From an uncultured Lachnospiraceae bacterium (GTDB lineage Bacteria; Bacillota; Clostridia; Lachnospirales; Lachnospiraceae), in assembly GCA_910583835.1 (NCBI GenBank), contig CAJTYM010000016.1, forward strand, positions 1-64,000: a stretch of 64,000 nucleotides of DNA. Reading direction: 5' to 3'. This document shows, one piece after another, positions 51,101 through 58,978 of the stretch. The position numbers were made by a program, and so were the translations under genes. Position 1 is the stretch's first letter. Every line of letters starts with the position of its first letter. The notes under the pieces are model-generated. The model saw only the letters and a program-made list of their open reading frames with translations, made no database searches and was not told where the DNA came from.

Positions 51101-53922
51101 GAACCGGTACCTACCATGTGCGTATGCAGATAGACACCACGGACATTGACAGTGCCGTGGAAGAGGGTGCAGCTGCAGTAAAGAAAAACGCTGCGTTCCG
51201 TGTCTGGATGACCGATGAGGATGGCAAGACTACGGAACTGACAGCAGGAGAGGCAGCAACTTCGCGCTATATCAAGAGCGGCATTATCAGCCAGTATTTC
51301 GTAGGAACTTATAAAGCGGCAGAAAATGGGGACTTCAAGGTAACGAACCATAAGCTGAGCTGGCAGTCCGGCTATGTGGCAAAGAATATTGAAACTTATG
51401 TAGATACGGTAAAAGTGGATGATTTAAGCGAGAGCGCTAAGCTGCTTCCGTACAGCCTGATGACAGAAGAGGAACAGGCAGCTTACAATTATAAGCCGGC
51501 GGCAAACATTATGCAGGGCGAGGATAAATGTGTCCTGCAGACGAAGGACTCCGGCTGGTTTGACAAGGACGGCAACAAGATTGCAGACGATGCAGTGGCA
51601 GAGAAAGCAGTGGCTGGAGCAGCGCTCACCTACAAAGCATATTACCTGAAAGGCGTGGCAGATTTTGCCGGTCTGAATGAGAAAATCGAAGCGGCACAGA
51701 AAGCATACGATGAATTGTCAATGATTTATACGGCGGCTTCCCTCAAGTATTTAGCAGATGCCATTGAAGCAGCCGAAACGGTTGCAGCTACCGAAGGAGG
51801 CGCAAACGAGGCTTCCACAGAGGCAGTGGAAAATGAAATTGCAGCTTTACAGGCTGCCCTGGACAAGGAAGACGTAACCCTGACGCCAAAAGATTACGCA
51901 GCCATGAATGAAACAATGGCAGCATACTATCCGCTGAGTGAGGACACAGAGGCGAAGGACACGGCTGGGGAGCAGGACGGAACGGTAAACGGCACGATTA
52001 AATTTACCAATGACGGAGGCGCGAAATTCCCGGGAAGCAGCAGTGCGCTGACCAATTATATCAGCCTTCCGGATACCCTGAAAGTGACGGATAAGATGAC
52101 ATTCTCCTTCTGGGTATACTGCAATAACAATGCTGACACAGAGACAAATGCCACGCATAAGATGCACAATACGTTCTGCTTAGGCTCAGGAAAGAAGATT
52201 GGCAACAATGCAGGAACCCAAAAGGCACATCATTTCTCCATCTACGCAGGGCAGGATGGCGCAAACCTGACAGTAAACGGCGGACCTGACGGCTGGGGAA
52301 CCGGTCTGGACGGCGTGACAGTCAGCGGCTATGAGAAACAGAAATGGAGCCTTGTCACATGCGTTGTGGATGGCAAGAACGTCATTGTTTACCAGGATGG
52401 CGTAAAGAAAGATAACGGTACGGTTGGAGTAACCCTTACAGAGGCATGGAATGCAAGCCCACAGGAACGCTATATCCTCCTGGGGAATAACTGCTATGCA
52501 TACAACGGTGACTGGGATTACAGAGGAAATGTTAAGAACCTGCGCATTTACAATGCACCGCTTGTGGCTTCACAGGTAAAAGACATTTTTGACAATGAGG
52601 TGCAGGAGCTTCTGGCTGCCTCAGCAGAGAGCCTGGCAAGTACGATGGAAGCACAGCCTGGTTCCGGTGATAATGCCGGCAAGTATTTGCTGGAAATCAC
52701 GGAAGATAAGGTGAAGCTGCCGAAGAAAGGGAACCAGGGAGAGGTAATCTCCTGGAAAGCATTTGAGGCCGATGGCACGACAGAGAGCACGGCGGTCATC
52801 AATCCAGAAACAGGCGCGGTAACAGTTCCGCCGGCTGGTTCAGCGGGAGTTACAGTTATACTGAAAGCGGCTATCACTATCAGCGGGGAGGCAAAAGAGG
52901 CTGTCTTTGTCTGCGATGTTAAGAACCCCATCAACAAAGAGTCGGCAGAAGCCCTCAAAAATGAGGCAAAATCTGCCATGGAGGGCAAAAACAAAGCAGA
53001 TTACGATGCAGCAGTATGGGATGAGCTGGCAGCAGCAATCCAGGCATATGAGAGTCTGCCCGCAGAGGCAACGCCGGCACAGATTGCAGCAGCATATGAC
53101 AGGCTGAAAGCGGCGTTAGAAGCGTTTAAGCCGAAGACAGCCGTGGCAGTCGCCGGCGTAACGCTGAGCAGCAGCAGCCTGACGCTGACAGCAGGACAGA
53201 GCGCAACGCTGACGGCAGCTGTAAATCCTCAAGATGCTGACCAGGCGGTGACATGGGCAACCAGCAATCCGGCAGCAGCAACGGTTGTGGGCGGCAAAGT
53301 TACGGCAGTGAAAGCCGGAACGGCAGTGATTACGGCGACCAGCGTGGCAGATAAGACCAAGAAAGCCAGCTGTACGGTAACTGTGAAGGACAAAGCAGCA
53401 GCGACAGTGGCAGTCAAGAGCGTAAAACTGAGCGTCAAGAAGCTGACGCTGGGCGTGAAAGAGAAATATACATTAAAAACAACGGTAAATCCGAGCAATG
53501 CGAACAACAAGAAAGTCACCTGGAAATCTGACAAGCCGAAGATTGTCGCTGTCAAGAACGGCAAGCTTACGGCAAAGAAGACAGGCAAGGCAAAGATTAC
53601 CGTTACCAGTTCGGCTGATGCGACAAAGAAAGCAACCATTACGGTAACTGTGAAGAAAGCGCCGGACAAAAAAGCCAAAGTATCGCTGAACAAGAAGAGC
53701 GTGAACCTGAAAGTGAAGAAATCGTTCCAGATTAAAGCAAAGGTTTCTTCCAAGTACGGCAGTGCGACATTCAAGTACACCATCGACAAGAAAGGCAAGA
53801 AAGCCGTAAAGGTGGATAAGAACGGTAAGGTTACCGCCAAGAAGAAAGGCAAGGCAACAATTACTGTTAAGCCGTACAATGACAAAGGCAAGGCTGCGAA
53901 GCTGAAAGTGACCGTAAAATAA
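48184..53922 (+). CDS. giant secreted LamG/Big_2 multi-domain protein
   Basis: About 1912 residues, secreted. Signal peptide (FQRILSLVLSLAMAVTLLPM, cleavage after AYA). Three LamG/concanavalin-like modules are seen: one from LAHFSFDSQDE (about residues 45-280), one from GSYTFEGSLGDA (about 375-610), and one from AAYYPLSEDTEAKD (about 1245-1465), each with a jelly-roll end such as GGIDNFVVYDGALDE. Between and after them are Ig-like segments, a beta-rich region with AWWNNSAALEFDADG, two FIVAR-like helical units, and three C-terminal Big_2 or Lys-rich repeats (ATLTAAVNPQDADQAVTW, TLKTTVNPSNANNKKVTW, then QIKAKVSSKYGSATFKYT). I find no catalytic glycosidase motif. Its first LamG is of the same type as those of the GH43 protein at 58979, so it probably binds the same polysaccharide. 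The ATG at 48184 follows AAAGGA. Confidence 0.82.
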   Translation: MGTRKRFQRILSLVLSLAMAVTLLPMQMAYAEGGSVPEEAARIATADDGMGLPAELAHFSFDSQDEIMGKVVGDTAKAQIVTSDDGHDATPYLKLTGGSFIRALDGSVLAGKKELTISYWSKSEGAPGWAFFAAKDNLAGLFGGGDEHYIGILDQPASVAVERYVGGRPAGSNGNASSLTSAWRHVTVVFGEDSTETYVNGERKIDMTSNQAALSEILTDKSVLKIGAANWGRGAISSEDKDKAGEVFKGGIDNFVVYDGALDEAQVKYLYDGTKNDQGTETSLTGLELKRNTLKMNVGGTMDIASLIKAPSGAGSRVEVESSDSSVAAVIGERIIKALKKGTSNLTIKWGYGAKTYTLGTVAVTVTDFAPVGSYTFEGSLGDATAIQTKLANYSGQAEYADNGHNGKALQLKAPTFKDVTENEATKTVVDDAGYGVKLKEGKLGSDYTVSLWVNAEKGFYTQSPILSMGIGNDTDQNWVGISGVWQDSVTKTGTTARVWSAKKSGETVTPVEFNAYYTNTAFTAPNGKWTMLTISQCGNDLKFYVNGKENGSTKAAEEILNQEGALITIGINNWDSSFKGMIDDVNVYDTALDAIQVRALYLSQLSAEQTADWLEIKGENESLNCLTEDLNLPASKDGIAITWTAKEDNKDSAAVTKDGRVTAGGGNKVTLTAACSDAQTGLMWTVDIPVKVARKVIIRCLDQETAAGNNEADLIQKTERMEEEGSEYVHVPEDIVISKDGEAFKYDAEGNKNTDKLTIKVGADTNGTVTDTVNVAYKKVEIKSIVSPDDAYAIEGNVPLLPSKLDATADPGDGTSIQIKVPVTWTDDYANLKARKEPYVINGTVGSRDVSVKLTVFECDAEMEDVEATYTNNTTTRYLSLNGKYKGIIETQFDLVNVSKSTQQGAFFLLDKDAPGAWWNNSAALEFDADGKDAKGYYRAIGGNGKGGSFADSGGKYYPENKEAANAIPYDGTGTYHVRMQIDTTDIDSAVEEGAAAVKKNAAFRVWMTDEDGKTTELTAGEAATSRYIKSGIISQYFVGTYKAAENGDFKVTNHKLSWQSGYVAKNIETYVDTVKVDDLSESAKLLPYSLMTEEEQAAYNYKPAANIMQGEDKCVLQTKDSGWFDKDGNKIADDAVAEKAVAGAALTYKAYYLKGVADFAGLNEKIEAAQKAYDELSMIYTAASLKYLADAIEAAETVAATEGGANEASTEAVENEIAALQAALDKEDVTLTPKDYAAMNETMAAYYPLSEDTEAKDTAGEQDGTVNGTIKFTNDGGAKFPGSSSALTNYISLPDTLKVTDKMTFSFWVYCNNNADTETNATHKMHNTFCLGSGKKIGNNAGTQKAHHFSIYAGQDGANLTVNGGPDGWGTGLDGVTVSGYEKQKWSLVTCVVDGKNVIVYQDGVKKDNGTVGVTLTEAWNASPQERYILLGNNCYAYNGDWDYRGNVKNLRIYNAPLVASQVKDIFDNEVQELLAASAESLASTMEAQPGSGDNAGKYLLEITEDKVKLPKKGNQGEVISWKAFEADGTTESTAVINPETGAVTVPPAGSAGVTVILKAAITISGEAKEAVFVCDVKNPINKESAEALKNEAKSAMEGKNKADYDAAVWDELAAAIQAYESLPAEATPAQIAAAYDRLKAALEAFKPKTAVAVAGVTLSSSSLTLTAGQSATLTAAVNPQDADQAVTWATSNPAAATVVGGKVTAVKAGTAVITATSVADKTKKASCTVTVKDKAAATVAVKSVKLSVKKLTLGVKEKYTLKTTVNPSNANNKKVTWKSDKPKIVAVKNGKLTAKKTGKAKITVTSSADATKKATITVTVKKAPDKKAKVSLNKKSVNLKVKKSFQIKAKVSSKYGSATFKYTIDKKGKKAVKVDKNGKVTAKKKGKATITVKPYNDKGKAAKLKVTVK

Positions 53923-53960
53923 GCAGCGTGAAACAAAAGAAAAGGTAATTCAGATAAGGC

Positions 53961-54007
53961 GGGAGCACCCCTCAGAGCCATAAAATGGCGGGGGCGCTCC
54001 CTCTTTT
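53961..54007 (+). terminator. terminator after the giant LamG gene
   Basis: A nested hairpin: GGGAGC...CCCC pairs with GGGG...GCTCCC (53961-54001), with GCCAT/ATGGC inside, followed by TCTTTT. Confidence 0.82.
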
Positions 54008-54010
54008 CAT

Positions 54011-54038
54011 TTGAGGACAAGTATGGTATGCTTATAGT
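54011..54038 (+). promoter_or_regulatory. candidate promoter of the Uma2 gene
   Basis: TTGAGG (54011-54016), 16 bases, TATAGT (54033-54038), 55 bases before the start at 54093. Confidence 0.5.
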
Positions 54039-54092
54039 TACCAAAGAAACGGACAGGAAATTTACTGATGTAGCATGAAAGGGGGATATATT

Positions 54093-54686
54093 ATGTCATT
54101 GGCGCAAGTATGGGAAGAACAAGGGGAGTTTTTGGAAGAAGCAGTAGAAGAAGGACCGTACACCGAAGAAGATTATTATAATATACCTGAGCATGTAAGG
54201 GCGGAACTGATTGAAGGGCATTTGATTTATAATCTGGCATCGCCTTCCAGATTTCACCAGACAATATTAATGGAATTGGGCACAGTAATTAACAATTATA
54301 TCAAATCAAAAGGCGGTCCCTGCCGTGTCTATCCGGCGCCGTTTGCGGTGAAGCTTAGGGAGGGGCAGAAAACAATTGTTGAGCCGGACATCAGCGTTAT
54401 CTGCGACAGGGATAAGCTGACAGACCGCGGCTGCACAGGGGCTCCGGACTGGGTGGTTGAGATAGTCTCTCCGAGCAATCCAGGGCATGATTATATCAAA
54501 AAATTAAGCTTATACGAAGCGGCAGGCGTTCGTGAATACTGGATTGTTGACCCGAGAAAGGAGCAGGTATTCGTCTATCATCTGGATAAAGAGAATTTCA
54601 GTCTTTCTACTTATACATTCCAAGATAAGATTCAGGTTGGCATTTATGAGGATTTGTGGATTGATTTTGCGGAATTGGATTTATAG
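54093..54686 (+). CDS. Uma2 family (DUF820) PD-(D/E)XK nuclease-fold protein
   Basis: A 197-residue protein of the Uma2/DUF820 family, which has the restriction-endonuclease fold. Family marks: YYNIPEHVRAELIEGHLIYN, the core acidic residues in VEPDISVICD, and DWVVEIVSPSNPGHDYIKK with YEAAGVREYWIVDP. The catalytic D...ExV pattern is kept. Many copies occur in cyanobacteria and some Firmicutes; the natural role is unknown. The ATG at 54093 follows AAAGGGGG. An acidic N-terminal extension of about 25 residues precedes the domain. Confidence 0.9.
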   Translation: MSLAQVWEEQGEFLEEAVEEGPYTEEDYYNIPEHVRAELIEGHLIYNLASPSRFHQTILMELGTVINNYIKSKGGPCRVYPAPFAVKLREGQKTIVEPDISVICDRDKLTDRGCTGAPDWVVEIVSPSNPGHDYIKKLSLYEAAGVREYWIVDPRKEQVFVYHLDKENFSLSTYTFQDKIQVGIYEDLWIDFAELDL

Positions 54687-54709
54687 AACCGGCAGAAGGA
54701 GGGGATAGC

Positions 54710-56323
54710 GTGAGAAAGTTTAGCAGAATTGTCGTGCTATGCCTCTTTTTGGCGGCGGCAGGCCTCTGGGGCTGCGGCAATAAGGGAGAGGAAAGAGAGC
54801 TGGGGGAGTATACCCGCATATCCCTCTTTTGCGATGTGGATTTCTGGACACCGCCGGAATGGGAGACGAGAGAAGATACGATTACCGGTAAGATTACCAA
54901 AGAGACGGGAGTGGCGCTTGATACCACGGTTCCGCCGCAGGATGCGGACAACCAGGTACGGCTGATGCTGGCAAATGACAACCTTACGGATTTGGTATGC
55001 GTGACGAATGAAACGACAATCAGCCAGATTGTCTCTTCCGGGAAATTCTGGAACCTGGAAGAGTTTTTTCAGAAGTACCTTCCGGATGCCCAGATACTGA
55101 AGAATTTTCCCAACGACGTGAAACAGAGGCAGGTGAAACGGGATGGGGGCTGGTATTCCTATCCGTCCCATCTTGCAGTAGGTGAAGTGACGGAAATCTG
55201 GAAGGCCAGCTCTGAATGTTATGAGGACATGGTAAAATATGCATGCAACAGCGGAATCATCTGGAAGAAGGAACTGCTTGAGGAACTGGGGCTTGAAGTG
55301 GAAGAACTGCGGACGGAAGAACAGGTACTGGCGGCATTTGAAAAAGCCGTACAGGGGAGTGAGGGGAGAAAGAATCCGATAATCCCCATTATGCTGGATG
55401 GGCAGAATTACTGGGACCATTCCCTGGCATTTTTCCTGGGTACGTTTGGGGCGGAGCCGGTGGATGCCAAGGGGAATTATATAGATCCTATCCTCCAGCC
55501 GGAAGCGAAGGAAGCCTTGGCTTATCTCAATCAGATTGTGCAAAAGGGCTATTTTCAGCCGGAAAGGCTGGCGTTGTCCAATGCACAGATTCGGCAGATG
55601 ATTGCGGGCGGAAATGTACTTTGTTTTGTGGGCAATACGGCAAATCTTGATGTGGATACCAGAGACTGGGTATCTTCCGGTCCTATCCTGCCGTCCTCCG
55701 GCAAGCATCCGGTCTATGGAAGGGAAGAGCAGGTAAGCCTGGGCTGGATCAATACGTTCATATCCAAAAGCTGCGAACATCCGCAGGAACTTGCCGAATG
55801 GATGGATTATATGATCAGCCCCAAGGGGCGGTTTCTGTGGAAATTTGGGGAAGAGGGCGTTCATTATGAGATGGAGGATGGATTGGTAAAAATGACGGAA
55901 GAAGGGAAGAGGGCAAAGAGGGATTATGGCAATACCGGGGTTGACGCCTGGTGGATGTTCCATAACACAGCCTGGGAACGGAGCGTGCTCGCCCCATATG
56001 AAGAAGGAAGCACAGAGGCGGCAGATACGCAGCTGAGGGTTGCTTATGGGAAAGCTAAGGAAAGCAGGAAATATAACAAATCCTTGTTGCAGATGTCTTT
56101 AGGTGAAGGGGACCAGGGGCTTGAGGCGGAAGTGCAGAGCTACAAAGAGAAGCAGCTTCCCAAGGTGATTCTGGCAGAGGATGATGAACGTTTTGAACAG
56201 GAGTATCAGATTCTCATGGATGGGTTAAAATCATGTGGAATTGAGGAACTGGATGCAGAGAAAAATAAACAGTACCAGAAGAACTGTCAGGAGCAGAAGG
56301 ACAGGATTGCCAAGGTGAATTAG
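54710..56323 (+). CDS. ABC-type extracellular solute-binding lipoprotein (family 1)
   Basis: A 537-residue sugar-type solute-binding protein. Lipoprotein signal: LCLFLAAAGLWGC, so Cys at about residue 22 is the acylated residue. The mature part starts with the usual RISLFCDVDFWTPPEW, and has QVRLMLANDNLTDLVCV, the hinge region and WKFGEEGVHYEMEDG near the end, the pattern of LplA/YtcQ-type binding proteins. The GTG start follows AGGAGGGG. There is no permease or ATPase gene next to it. Instead the YesM-type kinase gene begins 17 bases later, so this protein may serve as a co-sensor or as a binding protein for a remote permease. Confidence 0.9.
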   Translation: MRKFSRIVVLCLFLAAAGLWGCGNKGEERELGEYTRISLFCDVDFWTPPEWETREDTITGKITKETGVALDTTVPPQDADNQVRLMLANDNLTDLVCVTNETTISQIVSSGKFWNLEEFFQKYLPDAQILKNFPNDVKQRQVKRDGGWYSYPSHLAVGEVTEIWKASSECYEDMVKYACNSGIIWKKELLEELGLEVEELRTEEQVLAAFEKAVQGSEGRKNPIIPIMLDGQNYWDHSLAFFLGTFGAEPVDAKGNYIDPILQPEAKEALAYLNQIVQKGYFQPERLALSNAQIRQMIAGGNVLCFVGNTANLDVDTRDWVSSGPILPSSGKHPVYGREEQVSLGWINTFISKSCEHPQELAEWMDYMISPKGRFLWKFGEEGVHYEMEDGLVKMTEEGKRAKRDYGNTGVDAWWMFHNTAWERSVLAPYEEGSTEAADTQLRVAYGKAKESRKYNKSLLQMSLGEGDQGLEAEVQSYKEKQLPKVILAEDDERFEQEYQILMDGLKSCGIEELDAEKNKQYQKNCQEQKDRIAKVN

Positions 56324-56340
56324 CAAAGGAAGGTGCAGTT

Positions 56341-58068
56341 TTGGCGGGAAAAAAAGCGGGCAGGCAGAGTATTTTTAAGCAGCTTTTGGCTTTGGGCGTG
56401 GTATTGATGCTGGTTCTTATGGCGGCATTCGCAATTACAAATATTCAGATGCGGTCGCTGAGACAGAAAAATATACTGGCTTTAAACGAGCAGAATATGG
56501 CGCAGATTTCAGATGAAGTGGACAGTTACCGGGAACTGATGACACAGATTGCTACGGTAACGGCGTATTCGCCGACAATGTATACTTATTTTTCTCAGAA
56601 TTCCATAGAGCGTTTGATTCTCACGGATGATATAAATACGGTTTTTTCCAATACGATTTTGCTGGAGGACAATATTGCGGGAATCTGTGTATTTGACCGT
56701 CAGATGGAAATGATTGCCAGCATGGGGAATGGGGCGCAGGACGAAGGGACGCCGGAGGTGGTGAAAACCAGAAAGGATCAGCAGGAGTACAGCAGCCTCT
56801 TTTACCTGTCTGATTCCAGAACGCCATATTTTGCGTTTTATTTCCCGGTGTTTAATTTAAACAGCCAGGTATATGGGGAACAGATTGGCATGTGCGTATT
56901 TATTATGGAGATGGGGAAGCTGGAGGAAGCCCTGCGTGGACAGCAGGCAACAAGGCATACGCAGCTTTATATTGTGGATGGGATGAATCAGGTTATGGCT
57001 GTTTTGGGCGGGGATGATATGGAAGAGTTAGAGCCGCAGCTGCTGCGGACTACGGCAGATTATCTGGTAGAGAGCCGTGAACTGCCAGTAGGCGGCTGGC
57101 AGCTTGTGAGCAGAATACCCCGGAATGAGCTTTACCAGGGTGCAGACGGAAGCCTTGGCTTCTATACGGCGGCATACTTGCTTGCCTTAGCGCTTTTGCT
57201 GTGCATGATTCTGTTTTGCTACCGCAGGCTGGTACTGCCCATACGGAACATGGACAGTTTTGTCAGGGAAGTCCAGAAAGAGCCGGGAGCGCGTATGCAG
57301 GTCGGCAGGCAGGATGAGATTGGAACCGTAGAACTTGGGCTGAACCGGATGCTGGACAGCATTGAAGAAAAGAATATGCAGATTCAGGAGGCAAGGGAGA
57401 AAGCGTATCAGATGGAGAATGCGGAAAAGCAATTGCAGATACTCGCCTACCGCAATCAGATTAATCCGCATTTTCTGTATAATACCTTAGACTGTATCCG
57501 GGGTATGGCGTTGTACCATGAGGAGGAAGAGATAGCGGAAATTACGCTGGCGCTGTCCAGGTTGTTCCGTTTTGCCGTAAAAGGGGGAAATGTGGTAAAG
57601 GTGGAAGAAGAAGTCTGCCATATTCAGGATTACGCCCATATCATAGAACATCGTTTTCACGGCAGGATTCAGGTGCGGACAGAGGTTGCGGAAGATGTGA
57701 AGGAGAAGCATGTTATTAAGTTCCTGCTGCAGCCTTTGATAGAAAATGCGGTATTCCATGGACTGGAAGGAAAAGTGGAGGGCGGATGGGTCCGGGCGTC
57801 CATTCGTATGGAAGGGGAACGTAAGCTTTGCTGTGTTGTTGAGGACAATGGCTGCGGAATAGAGACGGAGAAGCTGGCTGCTTTAAGAAGGGGGATGGAG
57901 AGCCGTGAAAGCCAAAATGGAATCGGCATGTCGAATATTTATCAGCGGCTGAAATTATTTTATGGAGAGGAAGCATTTTTTGAGATTGAGAGTGAACGGA
58001 ATGCGGGAACGAAAGTGATTATCGTAATACCGGAACGACCGGAGGAAGGGATGATAACAGATGTATAG
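56341..58068 (+). CDS. YesM-type sensor histidine kinase
   Basis: A 575-residue kinase of the LytS/YesM group. TM1 is at about residues 13-32 (LLALGVVLMLVLMAAFAITN), an extracellular sensor of about 240 residues follows, TM2 is at about 278-298 (FYTAAYLLALALLLCMILFC), then HAMP, the His_kinase domain with phospho-His in YRNQINPHFLYNTLDCIRGM, and an ATPase with LLQPLIENAVFHG and VVEDNGCGI, ending with GIGMSNIYQRL. The TTG start at 56341 has GGAAGG upstream with good spacing. It is sandwiched between the solute-binding protein and the AraC-type regulator; this trio commonly controls polysaccharide-use genes. Confidence 0.93.
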   Translation: MAGKKAGRQSIFKQLLALGVVLMLVLMAAFAITNIQMRSLRQKNILALNEQNMAQISDEVDSYRELMTQIATVTAYSPTMYTYFSQNSIERLILTDDINTVFSNTILLEDNIAGICVFDRQMEMIASMGNGAQDEGTPEVVKTRKDQQEYSSLFYLSDSRTPYFAFYFPVFNLNSQVYGEQIGMCVFIMEMGKLEEALRGQQATRHTQLYIVDGMNQVMAVLGGDDMEELEPQLLRTTADYLVESRELPVGGWQLVSRIPRNELYQGADGSLGFYTAAYLLALALLLCMILFCYRRLVLPIRNMDSFVREVQKEPGARMQVGRQDEIGTVELGLNRMLDSIEEKNMQIQEAREKAYQMENAEKQLQILAYRNQINPHFLYNTLDCIRGMALYHEEEEIAEITLALSRLFRFAVKGGNVVKVEEEVCHIQDYAHIIEHRFHGRIQVRTEVAEDVKEKHVIKFLLQPLIENAVFHGLEGKVEGGWVRASIRMEGERKLCCVVEDNGCGIETEKLAALRRGMESRESQNGIGMSNIYQRLKLFYGEEAFFEIESERNAGTKVIIVIPERPEEGMITDV

Positions 58069-58798
58069 GGTCTTTTTGGCGGATGACGAAATCTGGGAAA
58101 CGATAGGATTGAAAAAATTAATAGAAAAATCAGGACTGCCTATTCAGGTTATCGGAGAGGCAGAGAACGGAATTGTGGCGTTGGAGCAGATTGAGAAGAA
58201 GAAACCGGATATCCTGATAACTGATATCCGTATGCCGGGGCTGAATGGGTTGGAGCTGGCAGAAGAAATTAGGAAGAAGGAGCTTGAACTTGATATTATT
58301 GTGCTCAGCGGCTATGCAGAATTTGAGTATGCAAAGAAAGCTATGCAATATGGTGTGCGTGACTATCTTCTGAAGCCGGTGGAACAGGAAGACCTCAACC
58401 AAGTAATGAAAAAAGTGATTGAGAAAAGCGGAAAATCCAGGGAGGGAGCACAAGAATCGGGGGATAATGCAGAATTGGAAAACCCAACGGTTATCAAGCA
58501 GATTTTGGGAGAAATCCAGAATTCTTATACAGAAGACATTACTTTAAGCAACCTTGCCGAAAAGTATAATATCAGCGTCAGCCGTCTCAGTATTAGGATG
58601 AAGGAGAAACTGGGCATGTCATTTACAAAATACCTTACCTTTAGGCGCGTGCAGAGGGCGAAAGAATTGTTGGCGGATGACAGCCTGTCCATTGAACAGA
58701 TTGCGGAGATGGTGGGATATCGGGATTACTTTTACTTCATCAGGGTCTTTAAGAAAGCGACGGGGGTTTCGCCGAGCGTATACCGAAGGAATCTGTGA
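58061..58798 (+). CDS. YesN-type response regulator (REC-AraC)
   Basis: A 245-residue regulator. The receiver has FLADDEIWE, phospho-Asp55 in ILITDIRMPGLNG, and Lys in YLLKPVEQ. The C-terminal AraC-type double helix-turn-helix includes LSNLAEKYNISVSRLSI, FTKYLTFRRVQRAKELL, and IEQIAEMVGYRDYFYFIRVF followed by GVSPSVYRR. It overlaps the kinase by 8 bases. A very strong terminator follows, so its likely targets, such as the adjacent GH43 gene, are on separate transcripts. Confidence 0.94.
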   Translation: MYRVFLADDEIWETIGLKKLIEKSGLPIQVIGEAENGIVALEQIEKKKPDILITDIRMPGLNGLELAEEIRKKELELDIIVLSGYAEFEYAKKAMQYGVRDYLLKPVEQEDLNQVMKKVIEKSGKSREGAQESGDNAELENPTVIKQILGEIQNSYTEDITLSNLAEKYNISVSRLSIRMKEKLGMSFTKYLTFRRVQRAKELLADDSLSIEQIAEMVGYRDYFYFIRVFKKATGVSPSVYRRNL

Positions 58799-58828
58799 TG
58801 GGGATAGTTTAAAACAGAAAAAAGTACC

Positions 58829-58870
58829 AAAAAACGAAATTTATTACATGGGAAATAAATTTCGTTTTTT
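58829..58870 (+). terminator. strong terminator after the YesN gene
   Basis: AAAAAACGAAATTTATT (58829-58845) pairs perfectly with AATAAATTTCGTTTTTT (58854-58870), 17 bp with an 8-base loop and the T-tract in the stem. Confidence 0.92.
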
Positions 58871-58978
58871 TATAATATTTTTATGGAGTTTGTGCAGTGA
58901 AATGCGATATAGGAAGGGAAACCTATCGTCAATTTGTACATTTTTCAAACAGAATATTATAAAAAAGGAGGAGAATTA

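Noticed and set aside
54737..55963. 408-codon minus-strand open frame opposite the solute-binding protein
   Set aside because: Antisense shadow; the plus-strand lipoprotein is certain.
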